Assembly: GCA_030267565.1 (NCBI GenBank)
Contig: BRXU01000011.1
Coordinates: forward strand, 1,292,501 to 1,356,500
DNA from: Pleodorina starrii
Lineage: Eukaryota > Chlorophyta > Chlorophyceae > Chlamydomonadales > Volvocaceae
DNA length: 64,000 nucleotides
Direction: 5' to 3'
Below the pieces are notes generated by a model. It had not been told where the DNA came from. It saw nothing but the letters and a program-made list of their open reading frames with translations, and did no database searches. Below, piece by piece: positions 50,701 through 62,100 of the stretch (the first letter of the stretch is position 1; every line of letters begins with the position of its first letter). Both the position numbers and the translations under genes were made by a program.

Positions 50701-53700
50701 TCAATGGGTCGGCCTATGGGTCGGCCTATGGGTCGGTCTATGGGTCGGCCTATGGGTCGGTGTATGGGTCGGTGTATGGGTCGGCCTATGGGTCGGCCTA
50801 TGGGTCGGTGTATGGGTCGGCCTATGGGTCGGTGTATGGGTCGGCCTGTGGGTTGGCCTATGGTTCGGTGTATGGTTCGGTGCATGGGTCGGCCTATGGG
50901 TCGGCCTATGGGTCGGCCTATGGGTCGCTCTATGGGTCGGCCTATGGATCGGCCTATGGGTCGGCCTATGGGTCGATCTATGGGTCGGCCTATGGATCGG
51001 CCTATGGGTCGGCCTATGGGTCGGCCTATGGGTCGGCCTATGGGTCGGCCTATGGGTGGGCCTATGGGTCGGCCTATGGGTCGGTCAATGGGTCGGCCTA
51101 TGGGTGGGTCTATGGGTCGGTGTATGGGTCGGTCTATGAGTGGGCCTATGGGTCGGCCTATGTGTCGGTGTATGGGTCGGTCTATGGGTCGGCCTATGGG
51201 TCGGCCTATGGGTCGGTCTATGGGTGGGCCTATGGGTCGGCCTATGGGTCGGCCTATGGGTCGGCCTATGGGTCGGCCTATGGGTCGACCTATGGGCCGG
51301 CCTATGGGTCGGCCTATGGGTCGGCCTATGGGTCGGCCTATGAGTCGGCCTATGGGTCGGCCTATGGGTGGGCCTATGGGTCGGCCTATGGGCCGGCCTA
51401 TGGTTCGGCCTATGGGTCGGTCTATGGGTCGGCCTATGGGTCGGCCTATGGATCGGCGTCGGTGTATGGGTCGGCCTATGGGTCGGTCTATGGGTCAGCC
51501 TATGGGTCGGTGTATGGGTCAGTGTATGGGTCGGTGTATGGGTCGGCCTATGGGTCGGTGTATGGGTCGGCCTGTGGGTTGGCCTATGGTTCGGTGTATG
51601 GTTCGGTGCATGGGTCGGCCTATGGGTCGGCCTATGGGTCGGCCTATGGGTCGGCCTATGGGTCGGTGTATGGGTCGGCCTATGGGTGGGTCTATGGGTC
51701 GGTGTATGGGTCGGCCTATGGGTCGGCCTATGGGTCGGCCTATGGGTCGGCCTATGGGTCGGTCTATGGGTCGGTCAATGGGTCGGCCTATGGGTGGGTC
51801 TATGGGTCGGTGTATGGGTCGGTCTTTGGGTGGGCCTATGGGTCGGCCTATGGGTTGGCCTATGGGTGGGCCTACGGGTCGGCGTTCGGGTCGGCCTATG
51901 GGTCGGCCTATGGGTCGATCTATGGGTCGGCCTATGGATCGGCCTATGGGTCGGTGTATGGGTCGGCCTATGGGTCGGTCTATGGGTCGGTCTATGGGTC
52001 GGCCTATGGGTGGGCCTATGGGTCGGCCTATGGGTCGGCCTATGGGTCGGCCTATGGGTCGGTCTATGGGTGGGCCTATGGGTCGGCCTATGGGTCGGCC
52101 TATGGGTCGGTCTATGGGTCGGCCTATGGGTCGGTCTATGGGTGGGCCTATGGGTCGGCCTATGAGTCGGCCTATGGGTCGGCCTATGGGTCGGCCTATG
52201 GGTCGGCCTATGGGTCGATCTATGGGTCGGCCAATGGATCGGCCTATGGGTCGGCCTATGGGCCGGCCTATGGGTCGGCCTATGGGTCGGTCTATGGGTC
52301 GGCCTATGGGTCGGTCAATGGGTCGGCCTATGGGTCGGCCTATGGGTCGGTCTATGGGTCGGCCTATGGGTCGGTGTATGGGTCGGTGTATGGGTCGGCC
52401 TATGGGTCGGCCTATGGGTCGGTGTATGGGTCGGCCTATGGGTCGGTGTATGGGTCGGCCTGTGGGTTGGCCTATGGTTCGGTGTATGGTTCGGTGCATG
52501 GGTCGGCCTATGGGTCGGCCTATGGGTCGGCCTATGGGTCGGCCTATGGGTCGATCTATGGGTCGGCCTATGGGTCGGTCTATGGGTCGGCCTATGGGTC
52601 GGTGTATGGGTCGGTGTATGGGTCGGCCTATGGGTCGGCCTATGGGTCGGTGTATGGGTCGGCCTATGGGTCGGTGTATGGGTCGGCCTGTGGGTTGGCC
52701 TATGGTTCGGTGTATGGTTCGGTGCATGGGTCGGCCTATGGGTCGGCCTATGGGTCGGCCTATGGGTCGGCCTATGGGTCGATCTATGGGTCGGCCTATG
52801 GATCGGCCTATGGGTCGGCCTATGGGTCGATCTATGGGTCGGCCTATGGATCGGCCTATGGGTCGGCCTATGGGTCGGCCTATGGGTCGGCCTATGGGTC
52901 GGCCTATGGGTGGGCCTATGGGTCGGCCTATGGGTCGGTCAATGGGTCGGCCTATGGGTGGGTCTATGGGTCGGTGTATGGGTCGGTCTATGAGTGGGCC
53001 TATGGGTCGGCCTATGTGTCGGTGTATGGGTCGGTCTATGGGTCGGCCTATGGGTCGGCCTATGGGTCGGTCTATGGGTGGGCCTATGGGTCGGCCTATG
53101 GGTCGGCCTATGGGTCGGCCTATGGGTCGACCTATGGGCCGGCCTATGGGTCGGCCTATGGGTCGGCCTATGGGTCGGCCTATGAGTCGGCCTATGGGTC
53201 GGCCTATGGGTGGGCCTATGGGTCGGCCTATGGGCCGGCCTATGGTTCGGCCTATGGGTCGGTCTATGGGTCGGCCTATGGGTCGGCCTATGGATCGGCG
53301 TCGGTGTATGGGTCGGCCTATGGGTCGGTCTATGGGTCAGCCTATGGGTCGGTGTATGGGTCAGTGTATGGGTCGGTGTATGGGTCGGCCTATGGGTCGG
53401 CCTATGGGTCGGTCTATGGGTCGGTGTATGGGTCGGCCTATGGGTGGGCCTATGGGTCGGCCTATGGGTCGGTCTATGGTTCGGTCTACGGGTCGGCGTT
53501 CGGGTCGGTCTATGGGTCGGTCTATGGGTCGGCCTATGGGTCGGTCTATGGGTCGGTGTATGGGTCGGCCTATGGGTGGGCCCATGGGTCGGCCTATGGG
53601 TCGGTCTATGGTTCGGTCTACGGGTCGGCGTTCGGGTCGGTCTATGGGTCGGTCTATGGGTCGGCCTATGGGTCGGCCTATGGGTCGGCTTATGGGTAGG

Positions 53701-56700
53701 CCTATGAGTCGGCCTATGGGTCGGTGTATGGGTCGGTGTATGGGTCGGCCTATGGGTCGGCCTATGGGTCGGCCTATGGGTCGGTCTATGGGTGGGCCTA
53801 TGGGTCGGCCTATGGGTCGGTGTATGGGTCGGCCTATGGGTCGGTCTATGGGTCGGCCTGTGGGTTGGCCTATGGGTCGGTGTATGGGTCGGTCTATGGG
53901 TCGGCCTATGGGTCGGCCTATGGGTCGGCCTATGGGTCGGCCTATGGGTTGGCCTATGAGTCGGCCTATGGGTCGGTGTATGGGTCGGTGTATGGGTCGG
54001 CCTATGGGTCGGCCTATGGGTCGGCCTATGGGTCGGTCTATGGGTCGGCCTATGGGTCGGCCTATGGGTCGGCCTATGGGTCGGTCAATGGGTCGGTCTA
54101 TGGGTCGGTCTATGGGTGGGTCTATGGGTCGGCCTAGGGGTCGGCCTAGGGGTCGGCCTAGGGGTCGGCCTATGGGTCGGTCTATGGGTCGGCCTATGGG
54201 TCGGCCTATGGGTCGGCCTAGGGGTCGGCCTATGGGTCGGCCTATGGGTCGGTGTATGGGTCGGCCTATGGGTCGGCCTATGGGTCGGCCTAGGGGTCGG
54301 CCTATGGGTCGGTCTATGGGTCGGCCTATGGGTCGGCCTATGGGTCGGCCTATGGGTCGGTCAATGGGTCGGCCTATGGGTCGGTCTATGGGTCGGCCTA
54401 TGAGTCGGCCTATGGGTCGGTGTATGGGTCGGTGTATGGGTCGGCCTATGGGTCGGCCTATGGGTCGGCCTATGGGTCGGTCTATGGGTCGGTCTATGGG
54501 TGGGTCTATGGGTCGGCCTATGGGTCGGCCTATGGGTCGGTCTATGGGTCGGCCTATGGGTCGGCCTAGGGGTCGGCCTAGGGGTCGGCCTTTGGGTCGG
54601 CCTATGGGTCGGTGTATGGGTCGGCCTATGGGTCGGCCTAGGGGTCGGCCTAGGGGTCGGCCTATGGGTCGGTGTATGGGTCGGCCTATGGGTCGGCCTA
54701 TGGGTCGGCCTATGGGTCGGTCAATGGGTCGGCCTATGGGTCGGTCTATGGGTCGGCCTATGGGTCGGTCTATGGGTCGGCCTATGGGTCGGTCTATGGG
54801 TCGGCCTATGGGTCGGCCTATGGGTGGGCCTATGGGTCGGTCTATGGGTCGGCCTATGGGTCGGTCTATGGGTCGGCCTATGGGTCGGTCTATGGGTGAG
54901 CCTATGGGTCGGCCTATGGGTCGGTCAATGGGTCGGCCTATGGGTGGGTCTATGGGTCGGTGTATGGGTCGGTGTATGGGTCGGCCTATGGGTCGGTCTA
55001 TGGGTCGGTGTATGGGTCGGCCTATGGGTCGGCCTATGGGTCGGCCTATGGGTCGGCCTTTGGGTCGGCCTAGGGGTCGGCCTTTGGGTCGGCCTAGGGG
55101 TCGGCCTATGGGTCGGCCTATGGGTCGGCCTATGGGTCGGCCTATGGGTCGGCCTATGGGTCGGCCTATGGGTCGGCCTATGGGTCGGCCTATGGGTCGG
55201 CCTATGGGTCGGCCTATGGGTCGGCCTGTGGGTCGGCCTATGGGTCGGCCTATGGGTCGGCCTATGGGTCGGCCTATGGGTCGGCCTATGGGTCGGCCTG
55301 TGGGTCGGTCTATGAGTCCCACCACCACACAGACCGATGAACCAATTAAAGAGACCGCCCGTCCCTCCCCTCCCCGCACAGCCAGCCAGCCACAGCCTGC
55401 CCGCGCAGCCCCACATCCCCCCACCACACACGTACACCCACCCGCCCACCCACCCGCCCACCCACCTGGCAAATGTGAGGCAGGCACCTGGGTCCCGCCA
55501 GCACCCGGAACGCTCGCGGCAGTGGTTGCAACACCAGCCCCTCCTCCTCATCCACCGCGGGCTGCAGCGCCACCAGCCGCTGGAGCAGCGCCAGGGCCAA
55601 CTCGGCGGCCGAGTAGGGGCTGAAGCGGCCGGGACCTGGGAAGGGCGAGGGGAAAGGGGGGAGGGGCGCGGTTGCGGGTGTGGACGTGGGTGTGGACGTG
55701 GATGCAGATGTAGATGGTCAGCCCCAAGATGAAAAGCCCCGCTCGCCCTTGAGGCCTCTTAAACCTCTTGATGGATCCAATTATCAAATAAATAAGATTT
55801 GAAAACCCAGGATCCGGATCCGGATATCCAGGGGGGCATGCGGCCCCACGGCCGCACTACCAGTACGGTACCGTACTCACCGCGCGCCATCGTCCAGCGC
55901 AGCTCCCGAATGGACCCCAGCGGCTCCGGTCGCTGCATGCCGGCCGCCCAGCACAGCGTCGCCATGTCGACCGACCCACGGGACACCAGCTGCCGGATCT
56001 CGTCCCGCGTGTACGGCCCTGCTCGTCCCGTCTCGTCCGGCTTGCGACCCAGCAACGGATCGGGGGAGCCCGACCCCGCGCCAGCGGCGGCGGCGGCGCC
56101 GGCGCCAGCGGCGGCGGCGGCTGTTGCCGCCGCCGGCGGCGCCGCCAGCACCTCCTCCCCCAGCAGATCGCCCGTCGCCGTCGGCGCCGCCGCCGCCGCC
56201 GCCTCCGGGGGCAGCACTCCCCGCGGATAGAAGTACCACTCCTTCGGCATGTCCTCGTGTCCCACTGACGTCAGCATAAGCCCCGACTGCGCCCCGGCCT
56301 GCTGCTGCCGCTGCACCGCCGCCGCCGCCGCCGCGGCGGCGCCCCAGCCGCCGGCGGCGGCGCCGGCGGCGCCGCCGCCGCCCTCCACCGCCGCCCCTCC
56401 CGTGTGCGCATACGCCACCACATCCGTCAGCAACTCCAAACCGCCCGCTTCCATGAAGGCGTAGCTGTTGGCGCGAACAGCCCGCGCGGCGGGGCCGGCG
56501 GCGAGGGCGGCGACGCCGCCGCCGCCAGCGGCGGCGCCGGCTGCCGTCAGGCAGCGCGGCGCCAGCAGCGCCGCCACCAGCTCCAGCAGCGAGTGCCGCA
56601 GCGGCCGGCGGGGGGTGCAGTCCAACACCCGGAGAAGATGCGGCAGGCCGTCGGCCGGGCCCACGACACCAGCGTGTGCGTGGTAGACGGCGGCCATAGC

Positions 56701-58199
56701 GCGGGCGAAGAGCTCCTGGTCCGCCGCCGGCGCGGCGGCGGCGGTGGCGGCGGCAGCTGCACTGGCGGTTTCGCCGCCGCTGGCGGCGGCGGCGCCGCCG
56801 GTGGCGGCGGTGGCGGCGGTGGCGGCGGGCGGGAGGTCTTGGGTGACGGGGTCGGCGGCGCAGAGGAAGGCTTGGTGGAGGGAGTTGAAGAGGTCGCGGG
56901 GCTGGGGGACTTTCTCCACGGCGGCTGTGCGGAGGCGGGCGGGCGGGGAGTTGGCGGCGGCGGTGGCGGTGGTGGCGGCGGTGGTGGCGGTGGTGGTAAG
57001 CTGGGCTGAGGCATTAGGACTTGGGTAACAACGGGACGCGAGGAACTGCCAGGACAAGCCGACACGTCTCTGCCTCAGCACCCCTTCGCCCTTCCCCAGC
57101 CCACATAACCCGCCACACACCCATCCAAACCCGAAACCCGAAACCCGAAACCCGAAACCCGAAACCCGAAACCCGAAACCCGAAGCCTAAACCCGAAACT
57201 TAATCCTAAACCTAAACCTAAACCCGAAACCCGAAACCTAAAACCCTAAACCCTAAAACCCTAAAACATCGTTTGCCCTTAAAACAATAAGTTACATGTG
57301 ATGGATGCCTAAACAGGCTACACACCCGGCAAACATCTCACCCGTGTCCGCCCCCTCCAGCAGCAGCCGCACGTAGATGCCCCCCACCACCACATGCGGG
57401 GAGAGGCTGGGGTAGCAAACGGAGAACTCCTCGTAGTTCCAGCCCAGCTGAAGCCGCCCGCCACCGCCGCCGCCCAGCTGCTGGCGGCGAGCCCTGCGGC
57501 GGGGAGGGGGAGGGGATGACCCGTGGGTCGGTGGCGGGGAGGAGACCCTGGTGGGTTTGGGTTATTGTGATGCAGGTCGGAAGGCGAACCGCCCAACCCC
57601 TTTCAAGTCAGATGAACCCAGCCGATCCCGAACCGAACCGTCCCAAACCCCCGGGCCCCTCCCCAGCCTGGCCGCCCAGCCCAACCCCCACGCGGCCCGA
57701 GCCCCACCGGAGCCCCGCCTCTTCCCGCTCCAGCGCCTCCCGCAGCTCCTGCGCGCAAAATCAGATCCAGATCCAAGCCAGGATTTGAATTTTAAACCAG
57801 ATCCAGGAACCAGTCCTACGTCAAGCTCCGGATTCAGAACCACGTCGAAGACGCCAGACGCCCGGGAGCCGCCACGTGGCTCTCAGCTGCTACTTGGGTT
57901 TTAATGAAGAGACCCGCGGCTCCGTCGTCCATACGCAAGGCAGCGCCCGGAGGTCAAGCCCGGCACAAACCGCGGAGATACCGCCCCCTGCCCCTCCCTA
58001 AACCCTTCCGGAGTCTGAAGCCCACAACAGCAACTTCACCACCGACCCACCGACCCACCGACCCACCGACCCACCCACCCACCTGGCGGCAGCCGGCGTG
58101 CCAGATAAGGCCCGCGTGGCAGTGATCCCGCGCCGCCGCGTCCCAGAATGCCTCCCAGTTGCACTTGAGGCCCCAAGAGGAGCTGCTGGCGGCGGGGAC

Positions 58200-58230
<31 letters not shown>

Positions 58231-59074
58231 GCGGCGCTGACGGCAGCCGACGCCGGCGCTGGCGCTGCACGGCTGGTCGAGGCCGGGTGAGGGGAGGATG
58301 GCAGGGTGGCGGTGGCGGCGGCGGAGGCGGAGGCGGGCGACAGGGCGACAGCGGGCCCTGCAGGACCCTGGCCGCCGGAGGAGGACGTGACGGCGGAGGC
58401 GGTGGCGGAAGCGGCGGCGCTGCCGTCGCTCGTGCTGTTGGCGGCATGAAGGGGCAGGGAGGGCGGCGGCTGAGCTGCCGTCTCGCCGGCGGCAGCGGAC
58501 GGCGCTGCCGCTGCCGCTGCCGCTGCCGTCGGGTGCAGCGGCGCGGCCGCAGCGGCCTTGGCACCGCCGCTGTCTCCACCGCCGCCGCCGCCTCCGGCGC
58601 CTCTAGTTCGCGGCGCGTTCAGATACCTCACCAGCCCGGGCGGGAAGATCCTGCACAGAGCCGCCGGACGGAGGGACGGACGGGCGGGCGGGCGGGCAGG
58701 CGGGCGGGCGGGCGGGCGGGCGGGCGGGCGGGCGGACGGGCGGGCGGACGGACGGGCGGGCGGGCGGACGGGCGGGCGGACGGACGGACGGACACGGGCA
58801 CAGCTCAAATCTCATACCAGCTTACCAGGGAGAATCTCTTACCATAACCCAGGACCCGCTTCACTCCCTCGCTGCGCAGGTTCACCCTCCCTCTACAGCT
58901 CTACTGGAAGGAAGATGCACTCGCCGCCATCCCGCCGCCCCCCCCCGGATGCCTCTCCCTCCCTCTCCCTCTCCACTCCCATCCACGGATGTGATCAGCG
59001 CCCCTGACCGCGCTCACCCACCACCAACACAAACACCAACACCAACAGGCTGCTACCGGCATACCCATAACCCC

Positions 59075-59107
<33 letters not shown>

Positions 59108-62100
59108 AAGAGAGAGAATAATAATAATAAGAAGAACGAACCTTCGGAGCAGCGCCAACGCCGGCGCGTACTCATCGCACCACGAAGCCACCAGAGCCCG
59201 ACCCAGCTGCTGACGGCCTCCCTCGCCAGCCGCCGCCGCAGCGGCGCTGCCGCCGCCGCCGCCGCCGCCGCCGGCAGCCCCTCCCGCCGCCGACGACGTC
59301 GGCGGGAACAGCGCGGCGTGCAGATGGGTCAGTACGGCACCGTACCGCAGCGCCGCCTGGCGCATGGGCGCCGCGGCGACTGCGCCGCTCTCCGCCACTG
59401 CCCGCATCAGCAGTGCCGCGCCCTGGGTGACCCGTGGGGCTGGGTGGTGGCACAGCGCGAACAGCGGCGGCCCCAGCGCCGCGGCCTCCTGTGGACACCA
59501 TCATCATCATCATCATCATCGTCATTGTCATTGTCATCATTATCGTCATTGTCATCATTATCATCATCGCAATCATCATCATCATCATAATCATAATCAT
59601 CATCATCACTACCAGGGGGAGACATCAGGCGTATAAACAGTCCCAGGTAGGCGGAGGTATAGAGGAGATAGAGGAGGAGATTATACCGGTAGTAGTGCAA
59701 ACCAGGCCCCCGTAGTCAACCCCCGTAGATAGTGACCAACAACCGCCTCTCCTAACGTTACGCCCCCCGTCATCCTCTCAGCTCTGCGGTACCGGTACCC
59801 GTACCTGCAGCAGAATGGCCAGAGGACGGTTGTCGGTTGACCGACAGCCCGGCTCAACCGCCACCGCGCCAACCGCCTCCAACGCGCATGCCACCAGCAG
59901 CGCACCCGCCGCACCGCCACCGCCGCCGCCGCCGCCGCCTCCAGGGGAGGTCAGCGCCGCCAGCCCCGGGGGCCGGCCGATGCCGCCGCTGGCGGCGGCG
60001 GCGGCGGCGGCTCCGCTGGCGCCGCCGTCGGCTCCGCCTCCTCCGGCTCCGCCTCCTCTCAGGGGCGCCAGAAGCGCGATGCATCGGGTGGTGACGATGG
60101 AGGGTCCAAAGCAGAGGGCCTTGGCGGAACGAGCCAGGGACAGGTCCTGTGGGGTGGGTGGATGGGTCAATGGGTGGGTGGGTGGGTGCGCAGACCAGGC
60201 GGCAAACCAGTTAAACCGAGGGCTTTTTTTGTAAATTTCGCACAGCACCACCGCCAACCGCGACTGGGCTGACTGGAATTGGGCTGACGGCAAAAAGGTG
60301 GGCGGCCCCAAATCAAATAAGGACACCTCCCAAACCTCAGTCCCCAGCATGGCAACGACCAACCGCCAACGGCCTTCCAATGACGGTTAACGGTTTACCG
60401 AACTTGCTCCCATGTACGACGCGCCCATGCCGTACACATGCCACACTGGTTGGTGCCGTACTACCTCCGGGTCGCAGCCCGACAGCGGGTCGTCCGGGTC
60501 CGCCAGCAGAGACGCCAGGGAGGGTACCGCGCGGAGACCGCTCCAGGGGGCTGTGTACGGCACCACCGCCGTACACCGAGGCGGGGGAAGGGGGAGAAGG
60601 GGGCGGGAAGGGGTCTTAACACGTCGTGGTCGTTCTCGTGGTCAAATGGGGGTCGTGCTCGGGGTCGCGGTTGGGGTCGCGGTTGGGGTCGCGGTTGGGG
60701 AAGCGGTTGGGGAAGCGGTTGGGGTCGCGGTTGGGGAAGCGGTTGGGGAAGCGACCTTTCCTTACCCCACATATCATCGCCTCCGACCCCTCCATCCCCA
60801 TCCCCATCCCAACTCATCCACCCCCCAAAACACGCACATGCACACCAGCACACGCCTACCCGCGCCCACTCGCGCCGCCGCCGGCGCCCACAGCCGGGTG
60901 AGCAGCCGCGCCGCCTCCGCCGCCACTCCATCGTGGCCACATCCGTACGCCGCCACCACCCGCCCCACCGCCGAGGGCAGACCCAGAAAGGCCTCCGCCA
61001 GCGAGTGGCAGCTCACCAGGCGCTGGAGAGCCTGAAGGGGGTGGGGGTGATGGGGTGATGGGGGCGGGGTTGCGGATGGGAGGGAAGATGGGGGGCCGGG
61101 GTAAGAAAACCGATACCGCAGGGATGGGGGGGGGGGGTAATGGGGGTGATGGGGTCAGGGAGTGATAACAATCCCAATCGACGAGTGACCCAAGTACAAA
61201 GAAACCACCGCCCATCCCCACTCTTCTTTTTTAAACACCCATCGGAACCCTCCCCCCCACACTCACTCTCGCCATCACCCCCACCCCTCTACTAAACACA
61301 CACCGACCTCCCCCCCCACGGGCCCCGGCCTATACGTGGATACCCCCCCCCCCACACACACAAACACACCCACACACCCTCCTCACCTGCAACGCCGCGA
61401 TGCTCTGTTTGGCCTCATCTGCCCCCAGGTGGGCCACCGGCTGAGGACCCGGCACCAGATCCGGGTGCAGCAGCGCCAAAACACAGGACAGCGCCTGCTC
61501 GTCCAAGCGGGTGCCGCGCGACACGCCGGTGTACGGCACCGAGGCGTTGAAGTCGTACACGGCATCCAGCATGGACTCGGTGGCCTGGCGCCGGAGGTGA
61601 GGGGCGCACACAAAACACAAAACACAAAACACACACGCACACGTGCGCACGTCCGGGGTTGGGGTGGGAGTGGGGGTGGAGGGGCGTGAGCGGGGGCACG
61701 TTCTCAGGGGCAACAATCGACGGGCGGGGCGCGATATTCGGCGGAGGGGTGGGCGAGGGTAGTCTGTGAGTCCCAGCCCCTGTGAAGCTCCAGCCCGGCG
61801 CCCCCCCACCACCCCCGCCCCCCCTCTCTTCATCCCATTCAGCTTCCACCGGACCTCCTCCCCCCCCTTACACCATGCAGCTCCAGCCTCCTCCTTCCCC
61901 CCTCCTCCCAATCCCAAAACCCGATTCCAACCCCCATCTTCGAACCACCCGGCACCCGCACCCGCACCCGCCCCCCCCCCACCTCCTGCACCGCCGACGC
62001 CGTCCGCACGCTCTCCACCGCCGTCGAGGAACTCAGGTGGCCAGACAGTACGACACCCGTCTGAGGAGCAGCCGCCGCCGCCGCCGCCGCTGCCGCTGCG

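Larger units (their letters stand above)
17121..55316. repeat. 12-bp minisatellite array, about 3,180 units (38.2 kb)
   Basis: Consensus GGGTCGGCCTAT on the plus strand. Recurrent variants: GGTC or GGTG for GGCC, GGGTGG, GGGTTG, GGGCCG, TCGATC, and TATGAG, TATGTG or TACGGG for TATGGG. The 12-bp register holds almost throughout. Exceptions are a few 18-bp units (for example TACAAATCGGCGTCGGTG) and four 11-bp units at 40609-41226. The left edge (17121-17210) has irregular hybrid units; the right edge (55098-55310) is nearly pure consensus. All of it lies inside DNAJC13 intron 13. No protein, RNA gene or transposon is visible within it. Confidence 0.98.
16956..55465 (-). other. DNAJC13: Giant intron 13 of DNAJC13 (38,510 bp)
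   Basis: The intron is bounded by a GT donor (CAG|GTGGGT, just below 55466) and an AG acceptor (TGCCCGCAG|GCC, just above 16955). Both flanking exons are in phase 0. The protein joined across it ([11 protein letters not shown] then ALLTFHPP, later [11 protein letters not shown]) follows the order known from plant GRV2, where the corresponding segments are contiguous. No other exon is expected or seen between them. The other introns in the window are 139-777 bp. Outside the tandem array only about 165 bp on the acceptor side and 150 bp on the donor side are non-repetitive. The intron call is firm; whether the assembled length is exact cannot be judged from the sequence. Confidence 0.9.

Noticed and set aside
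18677..54137. Many further long frames in the array on both strands (LWVG, YGSA, IGRP, RPTH repeats)
   Set aside because: Same cause; the same DNA is open in five frames at once, which no protein-coding sequence requires.
17121..55316. CRISPR array
   Set aside because: There are no unique spacers between repeats; units are contiguous 12-mers in a nuclear eukaryotic gene.
17121..55316. Centromere or telomere
   Set aside because: A single gene's exons continue in phase on both sides and the unit does not resemble a telomere repeat; centromere function cannot be judged from sequence.
57127..57268. True chromosome end
   Set aside because: The telomere-like run is short, degenerate and flanked by DNAJC13 exons 11 and 12.
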